64,000 nucleotides of DNA from Sclerodactyla briareus (GCA_026419785.1 JAODTK010005557.1:1-64000); one strand, 5' to 3'. Numbered from the stretch's first letter, positions 1 to 12,790 are shown. The notes: generated from the letters alone by a model not told the origin. Numbers and translations are program-made.

Positions 1-3000
1 GAGACCCCCGCGCAGTTGCGCCAACCATCAGGCTCTCGGGCCGCCCAGGCGGACAGCCCTGACCCAAGCGGTCTCGTGAAGACATGACGCGGTGGACGGA
101 TCGTCCACCGGGAGCGCGCGTAATGCCAAAGAAGGGCAGTTGACGATCGCGAAGCAGGCAGCTGACCTCGAACCATCCCAGCACTGGCCCTTTTGTTTGA
201 CACCTAGATTAATTAGGTATCGGTAATCTAAATATACGGCGAGGTGAAGTTGCCAAGAAAGCATTCAGTCAAATTGAGTCAATTCAGTTATGAGCTGAAA
301 ATTGGAGCTTGGTTACGATGCGCAGAACAAGCAGGGAAAAAAATGCCTCACAGCTCCACCTGTCTAATCCTACTATTTTTCCTCACTAAACTTACAAGAA
401 ATTATTAACTTGGGGTTTGATATCGTCATACAATACCGCCCCCCCCCACAGCCTATTTCCGTTGCCTCTTCTCGTTTTTTCCCCGCCGCCTGTTTTCTTT
501 ACTGAAGGTTAGGATGAAGTTTCCGTCACGACGGCAGGCTGTGGATCAACCCCCTCTGGAACACTCCTCCTACCCTGCCCTCTCAAACACCCACACCCCT
601 CCCCCAACCACTCCTACCATCCTACAATATGCCCCATCCCTGCATTTGGCTTTCACCTGGTAATTGGGATCGCCGACGCAAACACGACCCCCCCATTACC
701 TCACTTGTCCGCGTACTTACTACTGCATGATGGGAGGGCATCATGGATTCGAACTAGAATGATGGTTCCGTATGTCTCATGCAAGGCGGCAAATAGGTCC
801 GAGAAGCTCATTCATAGGCCGATTCTTTCCCCGGATACGTCACTACCCACTACATTCATCAAAACCCCTGATTTTAAAATCACAAAACCCACGATCCAAT
901 CCACCACGCCAAACCCCCCAATAGCCTGTTTGGCTTTTCCATACTTTTTGCAGAATTGCGCAATTTATCATGCATTGCGCAATTTACGCATCCGATAAAT
1001 TTATCGTACGATAAAAGTTTAAAATAATTTTAACTTGACGTCCGATAATTTATCGATCGTATCGTATCGCACAAGTGGGAACATCCCTTGGTGCATGAAT
1101 GAGAAATTCACATGTCAATACACTACCCATCAGTTATTCAAACATGAACGATGTCACTTCAATTTCCCCCTTCTTTTGCTGATAACAAATACGGCACTGT
1201 AATCTTATCATGACCATGAATGAAGTTTGTTCAGTGGTCGGGCTTCACTGTAAAGGCTGACGGCAGAGGAGTCATTAAGTCAACCGTATGCGGTTGATTT
1301 ATTATACGTGACTACCTATGTGGAGAAGAAAACCCAACCCTCACATTTAGATTCAATATATCTCAGTAAGAGTGCAAAGATAATTTTGTTTTCAGTGTAA
1401 TCCCCATCACGAGCCAGCACTTTGTTTCTAGCCGATGTGTGAGTATGAACAGTTCTCTCATTCCCCGAGGCCCATTTCCGGCGATCTATGCAGGTAAAAC
1501 CCAAAAATGTTCTTGATGTTTTCCGGCCACCTAGGGTGGTGACCCCCGGGTTGATAAATCCCGCATACGCCTCTTATGTGCGTAAGAGGAATGGTCCGCC
1601 TGATTCATCTAAAATTATTATTCACACCTATGCAGCCATTCGTCGGAACATCTTTTAGAACAGGAGTCTAAATAGCTAACGCCCCTTCCACCCCCATGCG
1701 CATCACCCCTCTCAAAAAGTGGGGGGTGGGGGTATTGCCACATTTTCAAAATTTTCCTGTGTGGAAATGTTAAAGTCATAGGAGCATTGTCAAAAAGTGG
1801 GGACATTAACTTGCATTGCCCCCCCCCCCGCCCCCCACCTGTTGACGCCCATGCCTTCCCCTCCCCCTGAACAGTATGAACAGATTTAACCATATACTTG
1901 TTTCAAACCCAGCGCCTATACACATGCACTAGTAAATACAAATTGCAGCCATACCAAATAACAGGTCCATCACATCCTTAGTCTCACATTTTCTTTCACA
2001 GGGAAGCAGCCGAATTCAACACCAATTGATAATAATATAAATTATAACAATATGTGGCATTATTCGACTTGTAGAGGTATAGACAAACGCCCCGATTGAA
2101 AAGCCAAAATCTCAGCGATAAAATAATTCACTGATCATGAGGATATTGTGGTAATTATTAGTGGGTATGTGGCAGGAGAGAAAAATGTAGAAATTGATTT
2201 GTCGGTCTGGTAAGGACACACATACAACCTTGATCATCATAGGCGGCGCGCGTCCCCCAAAAAAATTCGGGTGGGGGTCCATCCCCCCCTAAAATTTTGA
2301 CCAAATGAATTTGGCGCAAATTAACCCAACATCGACAATTAAACATCAGTATCATCTGCGGAACATGATGGAATAATCGACAATATATCATTATAACGGC
2401 CTGAATAATGTGAAACTAGTATCCTTTTCTAAGTTCAACAATTGTTGCTGTAAGCCGAACCCGTTGCCGCCTGGTCTGCGATATTCGCAGCTTGTAGCGA
2501 AATCTTAATCGACTGGGAAGTATTTACCTCCGCGTAGAGGAAATCTGAAAAAAAACTAGAACAAGGAAGGAAACACGAGTCAGCATTTTTGGCAAATAAA
2601 AGTGATGAACCCCGGGGGGGGGGGACTGATCTGTAAGTAGTCTCTTGACTAGGCTAATAGATTATTCAAGCTGGGACAATAATCACGGCTGTATCACGGT
2701 ACAAGGCCACAAGACTCGGCAACAAAAGTGGAAACATTTGAAAATTATTAGTCCTTAGAGTAAAAATCGAAAAGTGATGCTTGCATTTGTTCAGCTTATG
2801 AGGACATGAAGAAATACCCAAATGAGATGTCTGTGAATTTGACTTTATCATTAACTATCTTGCAGTAATGGCTTGGTTACGTACGTTTCAAATAAATAAG
2901 AACCAAAAAAAGCAGATTTATGTATGCGACTTTCGTGAAATGTCTACGTTAAAATGCTTAATAGAATTGCTTACAGATATGTTGAGATACAACAATGACA

Positions 3001-3530
3001 TTTTGAAACCTCTTATTCCCTGGTTTGTTACCAAACTCCTCACAAGTGGAAAAAAGGTCTCACGTACGTTTCAGACAACACATTTGGTGGTCTTCTAAAC
3101 GTACGTACTAATAACTACCATTTTGCCAGAAGACAGGACCCCGTTTTATAAATGCGGTACATATAGCTCACATGGCTCAGGACCGGCCATCTGGGAGTTT
3201 GTAAAACCACAAAGTTCTTCTACGCTCGCGCCAACCAATGGTGGCGCTCGCTCGGATAGTCACACAAACCAATACTCAGGTTGGTCTGCGTCCCCTAAAT
3301 TTTTAGGTTCGCCGCCACTGTTGATCATAACAGTCGCGCGGCACGGCGCCGGCTGTTCACAGTGAATCGCGGCATCGACTGTTGACCAAACTCGGACTGA
3401 TATTCCGGAGTAGTCTGCAGGCAATCTGAATTTCGGTTCCAAAAACGATTTTTTCCAAAAAAACGTTATTTCAATATCGTGGGCTTGTTCCGGGGCGGAT
3501 TCGTAAGGGAGGTAGTTGTCCGGAGGAATA
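1..3530. other. No gene recognised; left-edge segment
   Basis: The first 190 bases are clearly richer in G+C and CpG than what follows, but no protein family could be read in either strand. The remainder is A+T-rich with short C and G runs (for example near 440, 1825, 2610) and no frame that looks coding. Near 1670-1840 and 2240-2300 there are blocks of G and C runs with AAATTTT between them, which look like worn interspersed repeats. Nothing further can be supported. Confidence 0.5.
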
Positions 3531-3539
3531 GTCTCTAAT

Positions 3540-3895
3540 GATATATCCATGTAGTACTTGACTTCGGGGGTGTTGTCCGGGGGTAAAGGTAAATGTCCGG
3601 TGTAGATGGCCCCGGGGTATGTGACCTTCGGGGGTATTTGCCCGGGGGGTGAGTGTCTGGGGGTAGTTGTCCTCGGGGTATTTGTCTCGGGGGTAAGTGT
3701 CAGGGGGGTGATTGTCCGGGCGGTAGTTGTCCTCGGTGGGATTTGTCCTAGGGGGTAATTGTGCGGGAGGTAATTGTCCAGAAGGTAACTGTCCGAGGGT
3801 ATATGTCCCGGGGGTTGTTGTCCTTCGGGGGTTATAGTTGTCCGAGGGGTTTATGTCGGTGGGTTATTGTAGCGGGGGTAGTCGCCCTTAGCACC
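3540..3895. repeat. G-rich minisatellite, unit about 15-19 bases
   Basis: Some twenty imperfect copies of a unit close to GGGGGTAATTGTCC follow one another. Unit length drifts by a few bases and the G run varies from three to seven. One strand carries nearly all the G runs, so single-stranded G4-type folding is conceivable. No gene lies within it. Confidence 0.85.
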
Positions 3896-4129
3896 GAAAT
3901 TATTACAACTATATATGTGCATACGTGTGATGAGTAAGCATTCATTGCAAAAGGCAGATGCAAGTGGTGTAGCCTTTGTTAATTTTTGTAATATTCAGGG
4001 GCCTGCGTCCCGCGCATAGGTTTGATCCCTCCTAAAGAGAAAAATATGTGCCTCGCTGCACCGCGGTGTTACACTAATACCAGTGGGGTCCTACATTTCC
4101 CCCCGCACATGGTTAAGGGTGGAGATTAA

Positions 4130-6215
4130 ATGAACAAAAGCCAGAGGGACAGTTACAAGAAGGAAGGTTCTAGAGGAGGGAGTGGGTTGATCGGACGAAG
4201 CCCAAGAGGGTGGTCGGCGAACAGCAAAGTGATTAAAAAGCGGAGAAGACGGGAAAGCAATGGGAAAAAAATCTGGCAAAAAGGCACCAGCGGGAAAAGG
4301 AAACCTGGTGGTGGAACGATGATGTGCAGAGGGTGGTGAAGGAAAAGAAAAGAAGACGCTAAGAAAGCAAGGGACGCATCTGGAACCCCAGTGGACAAAG
4401 AACGTACAAGGAAGCCAAGGAGGAAGCAAAGAGGGCAGTGGCTTCAGGCAAAGAAAGACAAGCATGGAGGAGTTGTACAGAGCGCTGGAAAACCTTTACA
4501 GAAGGAGGAAAAGAAACTGTCAGGCTGGACAAAAAAGAGGGACAAGTCAAGCAAGGACCTGAACGATCAAGCAGAGGAAGGTTGAGCAAGGAAATGTGTT
4601 GACGGAGAGAGACATGATCACCAGTGATGGAAAACATACTTTGAAACGCTGGTGAATGACGAGAACCCCAGGTCAGTCAGGGAAGATGGCACTACCAACC
4701 TTGGAGTGACGCGAGAAGTGACGAGTGATGGAAGTGGAAAAAGCCTTAAAGCGAATGAAGAATGCGAAAAAAGGCTTACAGGACCAGACAGAGATCCGTG
4801 GAGGCATTGGAGAGTCTGGCGAGAGGAAGGAGTAGTGACAACTACCTGAATGATGTGAAAGATTGGAGAGAGGAGTCATGCCACAGAGTGGAGGGATAGT
4901 ACTATAACCCCATCTACAAGGAAAAAGGGGACATCCAGGACTGTGGCAATACAGAGGCATAAAACTTTGGGTGGATGTCACATCGATGAAGTTGGGAAAA
5001 CAGATCATAGACCAGAGCTTCAGGACGAAACAACAATTTGGAGAGAAGAGCAGTCGGTTTTATGCCGGGGAAAAGAAGTACAATAGATGCCATCTCAGTG
5101 CTCGGACTGACAATGGAGAAATATAGAGAGAAACAGAAGGGCCTGCATCTGGTATTCATAGACCGGGAGGAGGGCATTGAACGTGTGACCTGACAAGAGT
5201 ATGGAATTCAGAGGGAGAGAAAGTTGTACCAGAGAGGTTGTGAGACTAGTACCAGACATGTACAGGACGTCACGACACTAGTCCGGAAAGCAGCCAAGGC
5301 GATACGAGAAGTTCAAGTGAAGGTGGGCTACACCAGGGATCAGCACTTAGTCGTTATCTGTTGACTGGTTATGAATGTCATCACTGAGGAAGTTAAGGAA
5401 CCCTCACCCTGGAGCATGCTGTTTGCTGAGTATTGCACTCCGTGCAGCAGCACCAGAGAAGAACTGGAGATAAAGACAGAAGCTTGGCGGAAGTGATGGA
5501 GGAGAGAGGTCTAAAAGTGAGCAAGAAAAAGACAGAGTATAGGCATTCAACGAGGCAACTGACAGAGACATCACATGCACAGAGTAGTATGTGCTGAAAA
5601 AGGTGGCAAAGTTTAAAACTTGAGGCGACGATGAGAAGAGTGAGATGGGAAGTAGGAAGTTAAATGAAGGAGGGTGGAAAAGAGAATTTCCAGGCAGGCT
5701 GGAGTAACTGGAGAAGAGGCTGTTGTCAGGAGTTCTTGTGACAAGAGGTGTCGGCAACAGACTGAAGGGAAGGTCTTTAAAACGGCAGTTCGGCCAGCGA
5801 TGACGTATGGGGCAGAGACATGGAATATAAAGAAATCAAAGAGCCAGATAGTTGGCTGTCGCCCGAGATGAAGATGCTGAGGTGGGCATGTGGTCACAAC
5901 TCTACTTGACCACATAGAGAACAAGGATTCCCGATCATAAAAGATTCAAGAGAAGAGGCTGAGATGGGTTGGTCCTTGATCAGACGAGAAGAAGACCAGT
6001 ACAAGAAGGACCGGGGGAGATGGAGGTTGCAGGAAGAAGACGCAGAGGAAGACTACGAAGGAGGTGGATGGACTGCATCCATTGAAAAGCCTGGTGGAGA
6101 AGAGACTGAGGAGGAGAGATGCGGAGAATCAACAACGCTGGAAGGCCATGACCAGAACACGGCGACCCTACTTGAAGTGGGATAAGCCAGGACAGAAGAA
6201 AAGAATCTCTGAAAT
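4130..6215 (+). mobile_element. 5'-truncated LINE, reverse transcriptase region, frameshifted
   Basis: This is a decayed non-LTR retrotransposon on the plus strand. Reading across frames gives the linker motif ETWWWNDDVQ (about 4297-4325), YKEAKEEAKRAVAS (about 4400-4443), NDENPRSVREDG (4655-4690), then reverse transcriptase blocks FMPGKRSTIDAI (5060-5095), YREKQKGLHLVFID (5120-5163), VMNVITEEVKEPSPWSMLFA (5370-5428) and REELEIKTEAWR (about 5458-5490). Further on come TYGAETW (5802-5823) and the C-terminal GRRRRGRLRRRWMDCI (about 6031-6080). Order and spacing match the RTE-like/'TYGAETW' LINE group common in animals. The upstream endonuclease is absent, so the copy is 5'-truncated. The catalytic FADD is FAEY here, and many frameshifts and stops occur. 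Group assignment is from motif memory and is less sure than the LINE call. Confidence 0.88.
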
Positions 6216-6774
6216 CGTGTTAGCTTGAAGTTGAAGGTATTGATCGTTCGTTCCTGGGATTAGTGGACCACCGGCGTATGGCAATCCGTTTTACTCCTTT
6301 TCCCTCATTAATGATATAACCAATTATTTGATGATATCCGTTAGGTAATTATTTTTTTTACTCTCTCATGTTAGTAGAAGAAATGACCCAAAACCAGGGC
6401 TTGTTTGAGAGAGATGAGTTGCTGCAACTCTTTCTGACCTGTGGGGTAAGCTCCGAAATGACGCATAGTGAAGGATAAGGCGGGTTTGCCTATCTGCTGG
6501 TGCCCTTGACGATCTTCTGTGTAGAGTCACCTCAAAAAACTTAACGCCACCAAGCCAGAAATTTAAAGGGTTTTTGCCCAAGGTACCAGACCCCAAATCC
6601 GTTGAGTCGGATATAACAGGATCTCAGGTGGCCTCCCCATAACAATAAAGTCCTGTTCGCCGGCAAGCGCAACACCTAGATGGTGATCCAGCGCAAACCC
6701 CGTACTGAATGCCAAACTGATAGCAAACCCTATCACACTGCATGCCACACTGATAGCACTAACCCATTCGCAAA
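6216..6774. other. No gene recognised
   Basis: This is the spacer between the LINE remnant and the GATATC minisatellite. A short tandem pattern (TGCCAAACTGATAGCAAACC, near 6710-6755) is repeated about twice. No coding frame or RNA gene was seen. Confidence 0.4.
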
Positions 6775-7075
6775 ATGATTTGATGACATCATCAATTCAT
6801 GAAGATATCACAATTCATTGAATGATGATATCATCAAAACAATTGCTGATATCATAATTGCCTAATTAGTGATATCAGCAAACGCTATATTATCACCAAT
6901 TCATTTGGTGATATCTATAATTCAATAATGATATCGAGTAGGACTCATTTGTTGATATCACCAAACATTTGATGAATGGGGGTGATATCAATATTGAAAT
7001 GATATCGTCAGATTAATTGGTGATATCATCAAAATTTGGTGATATCATCAAAGTATTTGGTGATGATCGAGGTCA
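6775..7075. repeat. Palindromic GATATC minisatellite
   Basis: About fourteen copies of GATATC occur in 300 bases, most inside a longer self-complementary unit close to TTTGGTGATATCATCAAA, with units spaced about 20-25 bases. Because each unit is its own reverse complement, the array has no strand and could extrude small cruciforms. The copies are imperfect. Confidence 0.9.
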
Positions 7076-7477
7076 AATAGCAATCAAAAGTACAACGGCT
7101 ACCATACGGCCGCGACATATGCGATTGTTTGATGATTCGTGCAGGCGCTGAACCAGCCTTCCAGTCGTAGGGGGAGCAAGACGATTTCCTCGGCTCGATT
7201 TGGGACTCTTCTTCCCGGTTTTTTCCCTGCTGCTGCCTAGTGGATGAGTGATGAAAGTGACCGCTTACTTCATGAGGCGGTCGGAAAGCGGGCTTCCCCT
7301 CGTACCTCTCACCATACCCCCAATACCCTCAACTTGAATGTCATTTTGGCCTACTTACAGTCTAGCAATTATTCAATTCATCCCAACTCAAATTTCCCGG
7401 TATCCAATCAGCACAGCATGGTTCGTGTGTGTAGAATGGGAACAACGTTAGTAGGCATCTTCGGGACTAAATATTCT

Positions 7478-7482
<5 letters not shown>
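7076..7482. other. No gene recognised
   Basis: This stretch lies between two simple-sequence arrays. A short open frame begins near 7244, but it has no recognisable domain and ends at the (TA)n block. Nothing else was seen. Confidence 0.4.
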
Positions 7483-7508
<26 letters not shown>

Positions 7509-7813
7509 ATATATATTATATAATATATATTATATATATATCTATATATATATATTATATATAGCAATCTATTATATTATATTAATAGTATATATATATA
7601 TATATATTATTATATATATACTAGATATATAATATTATATATATATGGCCACGGTTTCCGCGCCTTCACACACATATATATATTCTATTATATATTATAT
7701 ATTATATATAGATTAATATATATATCTATATATATATATTATATATATATCTATAATATATATATATATATATATATATTATAGGGCAACGGTTCCGCGC
7801 CTGACACACATAC

Positions 7814-7850
<37 letters not shown>

Positions 7851-8115
7851 TAAATATATAATTACCATATATATATATATATGCTATATATATATATATA
7901 GTATTATAGATATATATTATATATATAATAATATATGTTGTGTGTGCAGCGCGAACCGTGCCTATATATATATATATATAGACAATATTCTATTATATAT
8001 ATATATATATTATATATATAATATAGATTATATTTATATATATAATAGATATATATCATATATATAATATATAGATAGATATATATATATATATATATCT
8101 ATATATATATATAAA
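7483..8115. repeat. Long (TA)n block with embedded CG-rich islands
   Basis: Roughly 630 bases are almost entirely TA dinucleotides with single-base slips. Three short G+C-rich islands interrupt it near 7647-7676, 7783-7811 and 7936-7962. The first two read close to GGCACGGTTCCGCGCCT followed by CACACA. The third is the same motif in inverse orientation. Confidence 0.95.
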
Positions 8116-8889
8116 TATGGGGGGATAACCCTCCGACTTTATAGATCCCTGTTGTCATATGCTTGTTAGGTATGCAAACTGGGTAAGAGGGCGCTATTAA
8201 GCATACTAGAGGGTACCGGGTGGTTATATCTCGGTTGCATAGTACAGAACGGATGAAATCGGATTTTCCATGGAAACTGGGGATTAAGAGCACCATCGTT
8301 GTACACCCCTAAATTGGGGATCTTTCCCCAGTCGCTTACGAAACGTAACATCCCCGATTCCATAGTACAAACCTGACACTCATACACACATATCCCCGAT
8401 TGACGCCTATTACCAGAACACACATCCACCCTCGGACGAACACAATTGTTAGTATCCTTGCATAGTCATGGACATCTCGTTCTCGTTCTAATGTCACCAT
8501 AGCAACACGGCAACAGAATAACTCCGTGGAACTAATGAAGAAGGACTTTTATTACGACTATTATCCGGCAAAATGGGCCGATTACAAGTGCGCACTTTTG
8601 CCGAATGAAAGATTTACTACGTGTATGCACTGTACAAATGTTTAAAAATTAAAATGGGCCTGAATACGGTTAGGAAGTCTCGAGGAATTTCCGCAATTGT
8701 TTGATCACGAACTCCCTCCCAGTCACGTAGTATCACATTATATGATTAGGTTAGGCTAGCTACCTATGAGCTAACTTCACTGGTCAGAGGCGTGGCCCAA
8801 ATATGAGTTTTACGGGTCGCGTGTTTTGAGTGTCCAATCAGTTAAGCTGGTTCTAGGTCGGGATGCAACTGACGTGCGGGCTGGAAAAT
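8116..8889. other. No gene recognised
   Basis: Mixed-composition sequence. Short open frames exist on the minus strand but show no family motif. Near 8280-8410 a phrase with 'ccccgatt' and 'ggggatc' recurs, which hints at a worn repeat. Confidence 0.4.
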
Positions 8890-9220
8890 CTTTAATTAAA
8901 CCTTGAATTCATCATTCTGAAAAGTCGATCGATATTTTTTAACCCACTCTACTATACCATTTGGGTACATACATTGCCTGTATGGGACCGTCTCGGTCTC
9001 GAGACCATTTTTTGCTGGTCTCGGTCTTGACAGCCTGTGGTCTCGGTCTCGGTCTCGAACCCTTCTGTTGTCCGGAATCTTCCGATCTCGCTCCGAAACC
9101 AGCAAAAATATTTGTTGTCTTTGTTTTTTTCGGAATAATTTTGAGTTCACGAAAAACCATCCTGCAGCATGCAATTCATTGTTGAGCTTTTACTGTGAAC
9201 TAGCAAGTGGAGTGGGCTTT
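8890..9220 (-). repeat. GAGACC-repeat interspersed element (inverse copy)
   Basis: Reading the minus strand, this block matches 14010-14310: it opens with AAGCCCACTCCACTT, passes a segment with GGTTTTTCGTGAACTC, and then runs into irregular GAGACC hexamers. On the plus strand the hexamer reads GGTCTC. The element is about 300 bases long. No coding function is apparent; the Arg-Asp open frames it produces are artefacts of the hexamer. Confidence 0.75.
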
Positions 9221-9335
9221 AATAATAATAATAATAATCATAATAAGAATAATAATAATAATACTAATAATATAATAATAATAAGAATAATTAATAATAA
9301 TATACTAATAATAATAATAATATTTATTAGGCATA
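9221..9335. repeat. (AAT)n microsatellite
   Basis: Imperfect AAT/ATA trinucleotides run for about 110 bases directly after the GAGACC element. Such tails often mark the 3' end of a retroposon, but no reverse transcriptase sequence is visible next to it. Confidence 0.95.
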
Positions 9336-11230
9336 TCACAAAGAGTACCAATCCGCTTTAAACTGGTCAATGCCTGGGAAACAGTTGAGACAACTTGACA
9401 TGTCCCAGTTATGGTTGGCAGTCATCACCGTAGTCAGACACGTACAGTAGGAAGCAGGATGTAGAAGAAGGGGAACTATTTACATGCTATGAATAGTATC
9501 CGTGCTTCCCACGAGTAACGAAAAGCCGTATTGTAGCCTAGCCCTATTCAACCTAATTGTTATCCCCCCGCTAATATATTGAACCCTGACCTGATAAAAA
9601 AAATGAGGAATGAAAAAGAACCCGGGCATAAACATGGGGAACCTGTTACTACGCTACCAATCACACAAAAAATCCCCAGCAGGAAACTTATTACTGGAAT
9701 AGGAGAGGAAGAGAGAGGTGGAATATTAGGTGATTTCAGTTACTAATTTAATGGGGAGGAGGGAGCAGTTATTGGTAATTAAATGATGCTAGTTACTGCA
9801 GGAGCCTAAAAAGCCTATCAAATTTACTGTATCATATGAAACGTGAACATGAATTGTTCGGTTTCAGACAGATGGGTTGGACCTTTCTGACATTGGTACC
9901 AGTTTCGCGAAAGTGATCTGACATTCACTGCACTTGTCCTTGAATGAGGAGTTGTTCTCAGTACACTTATTTTCATGTCATTAGGATGCTTTATTGCATT
10001 ATTGCTACCTTGTCATGAAGTAGTTATTGCCTATGCCTATGCATGGTATATGAAATTGGTCATCCAATTAGTAGACACAATAGTAATGGTAAGATTCGAA
10101 AAAGTGGTCAAGTACTGGTAAGATTTTGGGACTCAAGGATGGGGGTATGGAGGGGGACACAATAGCGCCCCCACCTCGCCACATAATAGGAAGCGGGTGT
10201 CCTGGGGTGGTGGGTGGGGGGGGGGTCACTACCTGAGAAGCTATTTGAATACGAGCCTGAGGAGAGGGATTATGAACAATTTCCTGCTGCCCGAACACTT
10301 AATAGTTTTGCGGGTATATAAATACACTGCACCACGGCGGACCATGAAGTGCATGAAGACCTGAGCCTCGCCATCGCAAACTGCATGCACAACCACCTAG
10401 AGAAAACTTCCTGAAAGTTAGCTTGCAGTATGGATCACTAGAAACTCTGCTATTCTCTCTCCCACCCTGTGAATGGGGGGGGGGAAGGGGGATGCCTCAG
10501 AATGTTTTCAAGGAGTAAAAGAAAAACTGGAAACGACGCGGTAGGAAGAAAAATCAAGGAAGACACAGCGGAAGAAAGAATCAAGTTGATAAAATAAGAG
10601 GGAAATTCATACGACGGGTTGACGACACGATCAAACAACTGACCTATTAAAATATATGTAAAATGCACACTGCACGGGAGTATATATTCTTCATGTATTC
10701 GAAAACTTTACCGCCCAATATTGGCGAAGGAAAGGGAACGCGATCCTCTGGCCTTCATCATGGTATAGCTGGACCCTGTGGCAACACAAAAGACAGAATC
10801 CTGCGATCAAATACTTGGTTTTCACCATTTTGATATTCCGTATATCGTATACCCACCGGTGTTATACACAGACCCTCGAATCAGGTGATGATTGTGTAAG
10901 TCGTGCCGCTCGCCTGGTAGAGCGCTTCACCACTGGACGCACGAGCAACTTCCTCCCGCACACTGTACTGTACTGACGTGACGGCATATGTTTCTAACCT
11001 AATGCAGCTTGCGGGACAGCGAAATGTCCCAACATGGGTATCGTAACATGATGCTCTCGCCTTATGAAATGGTTGTAGGGTCAAAAGAGCAGAGAGTGAA
11101 AAGGTTGACGTTCCGACTCCATATAAAAGTACGACTGTCTGTAGGATGCCCAGAGACTGAGGCCTCGAGTTGTTAACAGTATTTATATCCATGATTCCGT
11201 CTATTCCCTGATAACATCCTGGATCAGTTC
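9336..11230. other. No gene recognised
   Basis: About 1.9 kb without a supportable gene. G runs occur near 10200-10230 and 10475. The minus frame at 10881-11192 is open for 103 codons but shows no motif. Its low end contains CTGGTAGAGCG, which resembles a tRNA A box, with no matching B box. Confidence 0.4.
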
Positions 11231-11539
11231 AATTCAGATGAGAAACAGAGGGGACATTGGAAGATTTTTCACCAAGCTCAACCTCCCCCCCCTCATTTTG
11301 GGCAAGATTAGTTTCAACTGCCACGTGAAGGGATTACTTGTGCATAAAAGAAGTGTTCGTCGATTAGAGTATCGCTCGCCACGTTCATTATCCCATGAGA
11401 CTCCCTCAGGCGCAACCGTCGCCGGAAACCTCAGGCGCAATGACTTTTTAACGCTGGTCCAATCCAATCCGATTGATTCATGAGACACTTGGTACATGTC
11501 CCCTGGTGAACTCTCGATGAAGTTCGACGTGGGCATCAT

Positions 11540-12060
11540 TGTCTGCTGCCCTAGTTTGCAGGTTTTACTTACAACACGAAATAGTGTTATCCCGATTTAC
11601 CACGAAACTTGGTGGGTTGAGGCAAATGTAGTCCCAAAAAAACATGCACGGGCTTTCCAAAAAAAAAGTTTAAACACCGAAGGTCCAATTTGTGGGGTTT
11701 TTTTTAGCGAAATATAGGTTAGTCCGATTCACACTAACTTGTTGGTTAGACGAATTTGGTCCCAAATAACATGATTTGATTTCAGGTCACCCAGAGGTCA
11801 TGTTTTTTCTCGCAATTTTCCATACTAGTCGGATTCGTCGCACAAAACTCGGTGGATGTGGACTGTTGTGTTGTTAGTCCTGAAAACAACGTGAAGGGTC
11901 ATTCCCAAGTCCAGGAGGTCAATTTTGCATCATCATTCGATTTTTTCTAACTTCGATTCGTCTTATTTAAACAAAACTTGGGGAATGAGGACTACAGTTG
12001 GACCTGAACACGGTAGGCCATTTCAAAGTCACTAGAGGTGAAATGGACATAATTTAATGT
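11540..12060. repeat. Degenerate tandem repeat, unit about 130 bases
   Basis: At least four units carry, in order, a phrase close to GATTCxxCACAAAACTTGGTGG, a 'gtcc(c/t)gaa' phrase, a 'ggtca' phrase and 'aatttttctaact'. Instances begin near 11595, 11725, 11835 and 11955. Divergence between units is high, with many one-base gaps. No coding role is suggested. Confidence 0.75.
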
Positions 12061-12149
12061 GCTTCTTCTAACGAGTTCCAAGGCGTTTCCTTCTGGGGTA
12101 TACACGTCGGCGGTTTCACCCGCCTTGCAGATGTTCTCGTTTCCAAACT

Positions 12150-12790
12150 GGGTGCGAGACTATCCACGAGCGCCACCGTAGGGTGCACGAAGGTATGTTG
12201 AAAGTTCCGTTTTTTTTTCGGGCACCCCATATCATTAGAACGGTGGCACTACCTGGGATAAAAATGACCAACGAGCACCCTGTTGAAGGTCAAAGTGCTA
12301 TTTCCACAGGGGCTAGCTGGCATCCTGGGTTCTGGAAACAACTTTTTTCGTTGTATCGAGCTCTGCATATGTTCCGGGCTTTTTTTGGCCATAGGAGCGA
12401 TATACTGTTTGAGGCGAGTGCCACTACATGTGGCGCGGAGCGAGCATGATAATTTTGGTTCTTGGCCCCCGGATCACTTTTCACTGCCTGGTCATACAAA
12501 CAACCAGTGAACACTGCAGAAGATCGAAGTATTATCTTTACGGGGGTGGGTATCTTGATCTGAGCTATGGGGACAACAGTTTGGATATTGAGTACCACAA
12601 CCTGAGCATGGCTGGAGCACCACACATGGGTGGCACGATCCTCTAAGAAGATTTTAGTTTTCGACATCCCCAGTAACACTTGGAATGGCACTAGGGAAAA
12701 ATTACCAAAGAACACTGCCCAAGGGCGAAGTTTCAATTTCACAGCATAAATGGTCTGAGGTCTGTCGAAAACATTCCGGAAGTCCAGGTT
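12150..12790 (+). repeat. Interspersed tandem repeat, unit about 200-220 bases, copy 1
   Basis: Units contain a short palindromic phrase close to GCGCCAC...GTGGCGC (for example near 12418-12442), then a 'ttttggttcttg' phrase, 'gaacactgc(c/a)gaaga' and 'tggatattgag'. The same order recurs at 16130-16745 in the same orientation, so this is a dispersed family whose copies are themselves tandem. Open frames on both strands follow from the repeat and are not genes. Confidence 0.7.

Noticed and set aside
6775-7075. CRISPR-like array
   Set aside because: Units are contiguous palindromes without unique spacers, and the genome is eukaryotic.
10881-11192. 103-codon minus frame and a tRNA-like CTGGTAGAGCG
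   Set aside because: No B box or acceptor stem can be paired, and the protein has no recognisable motif.
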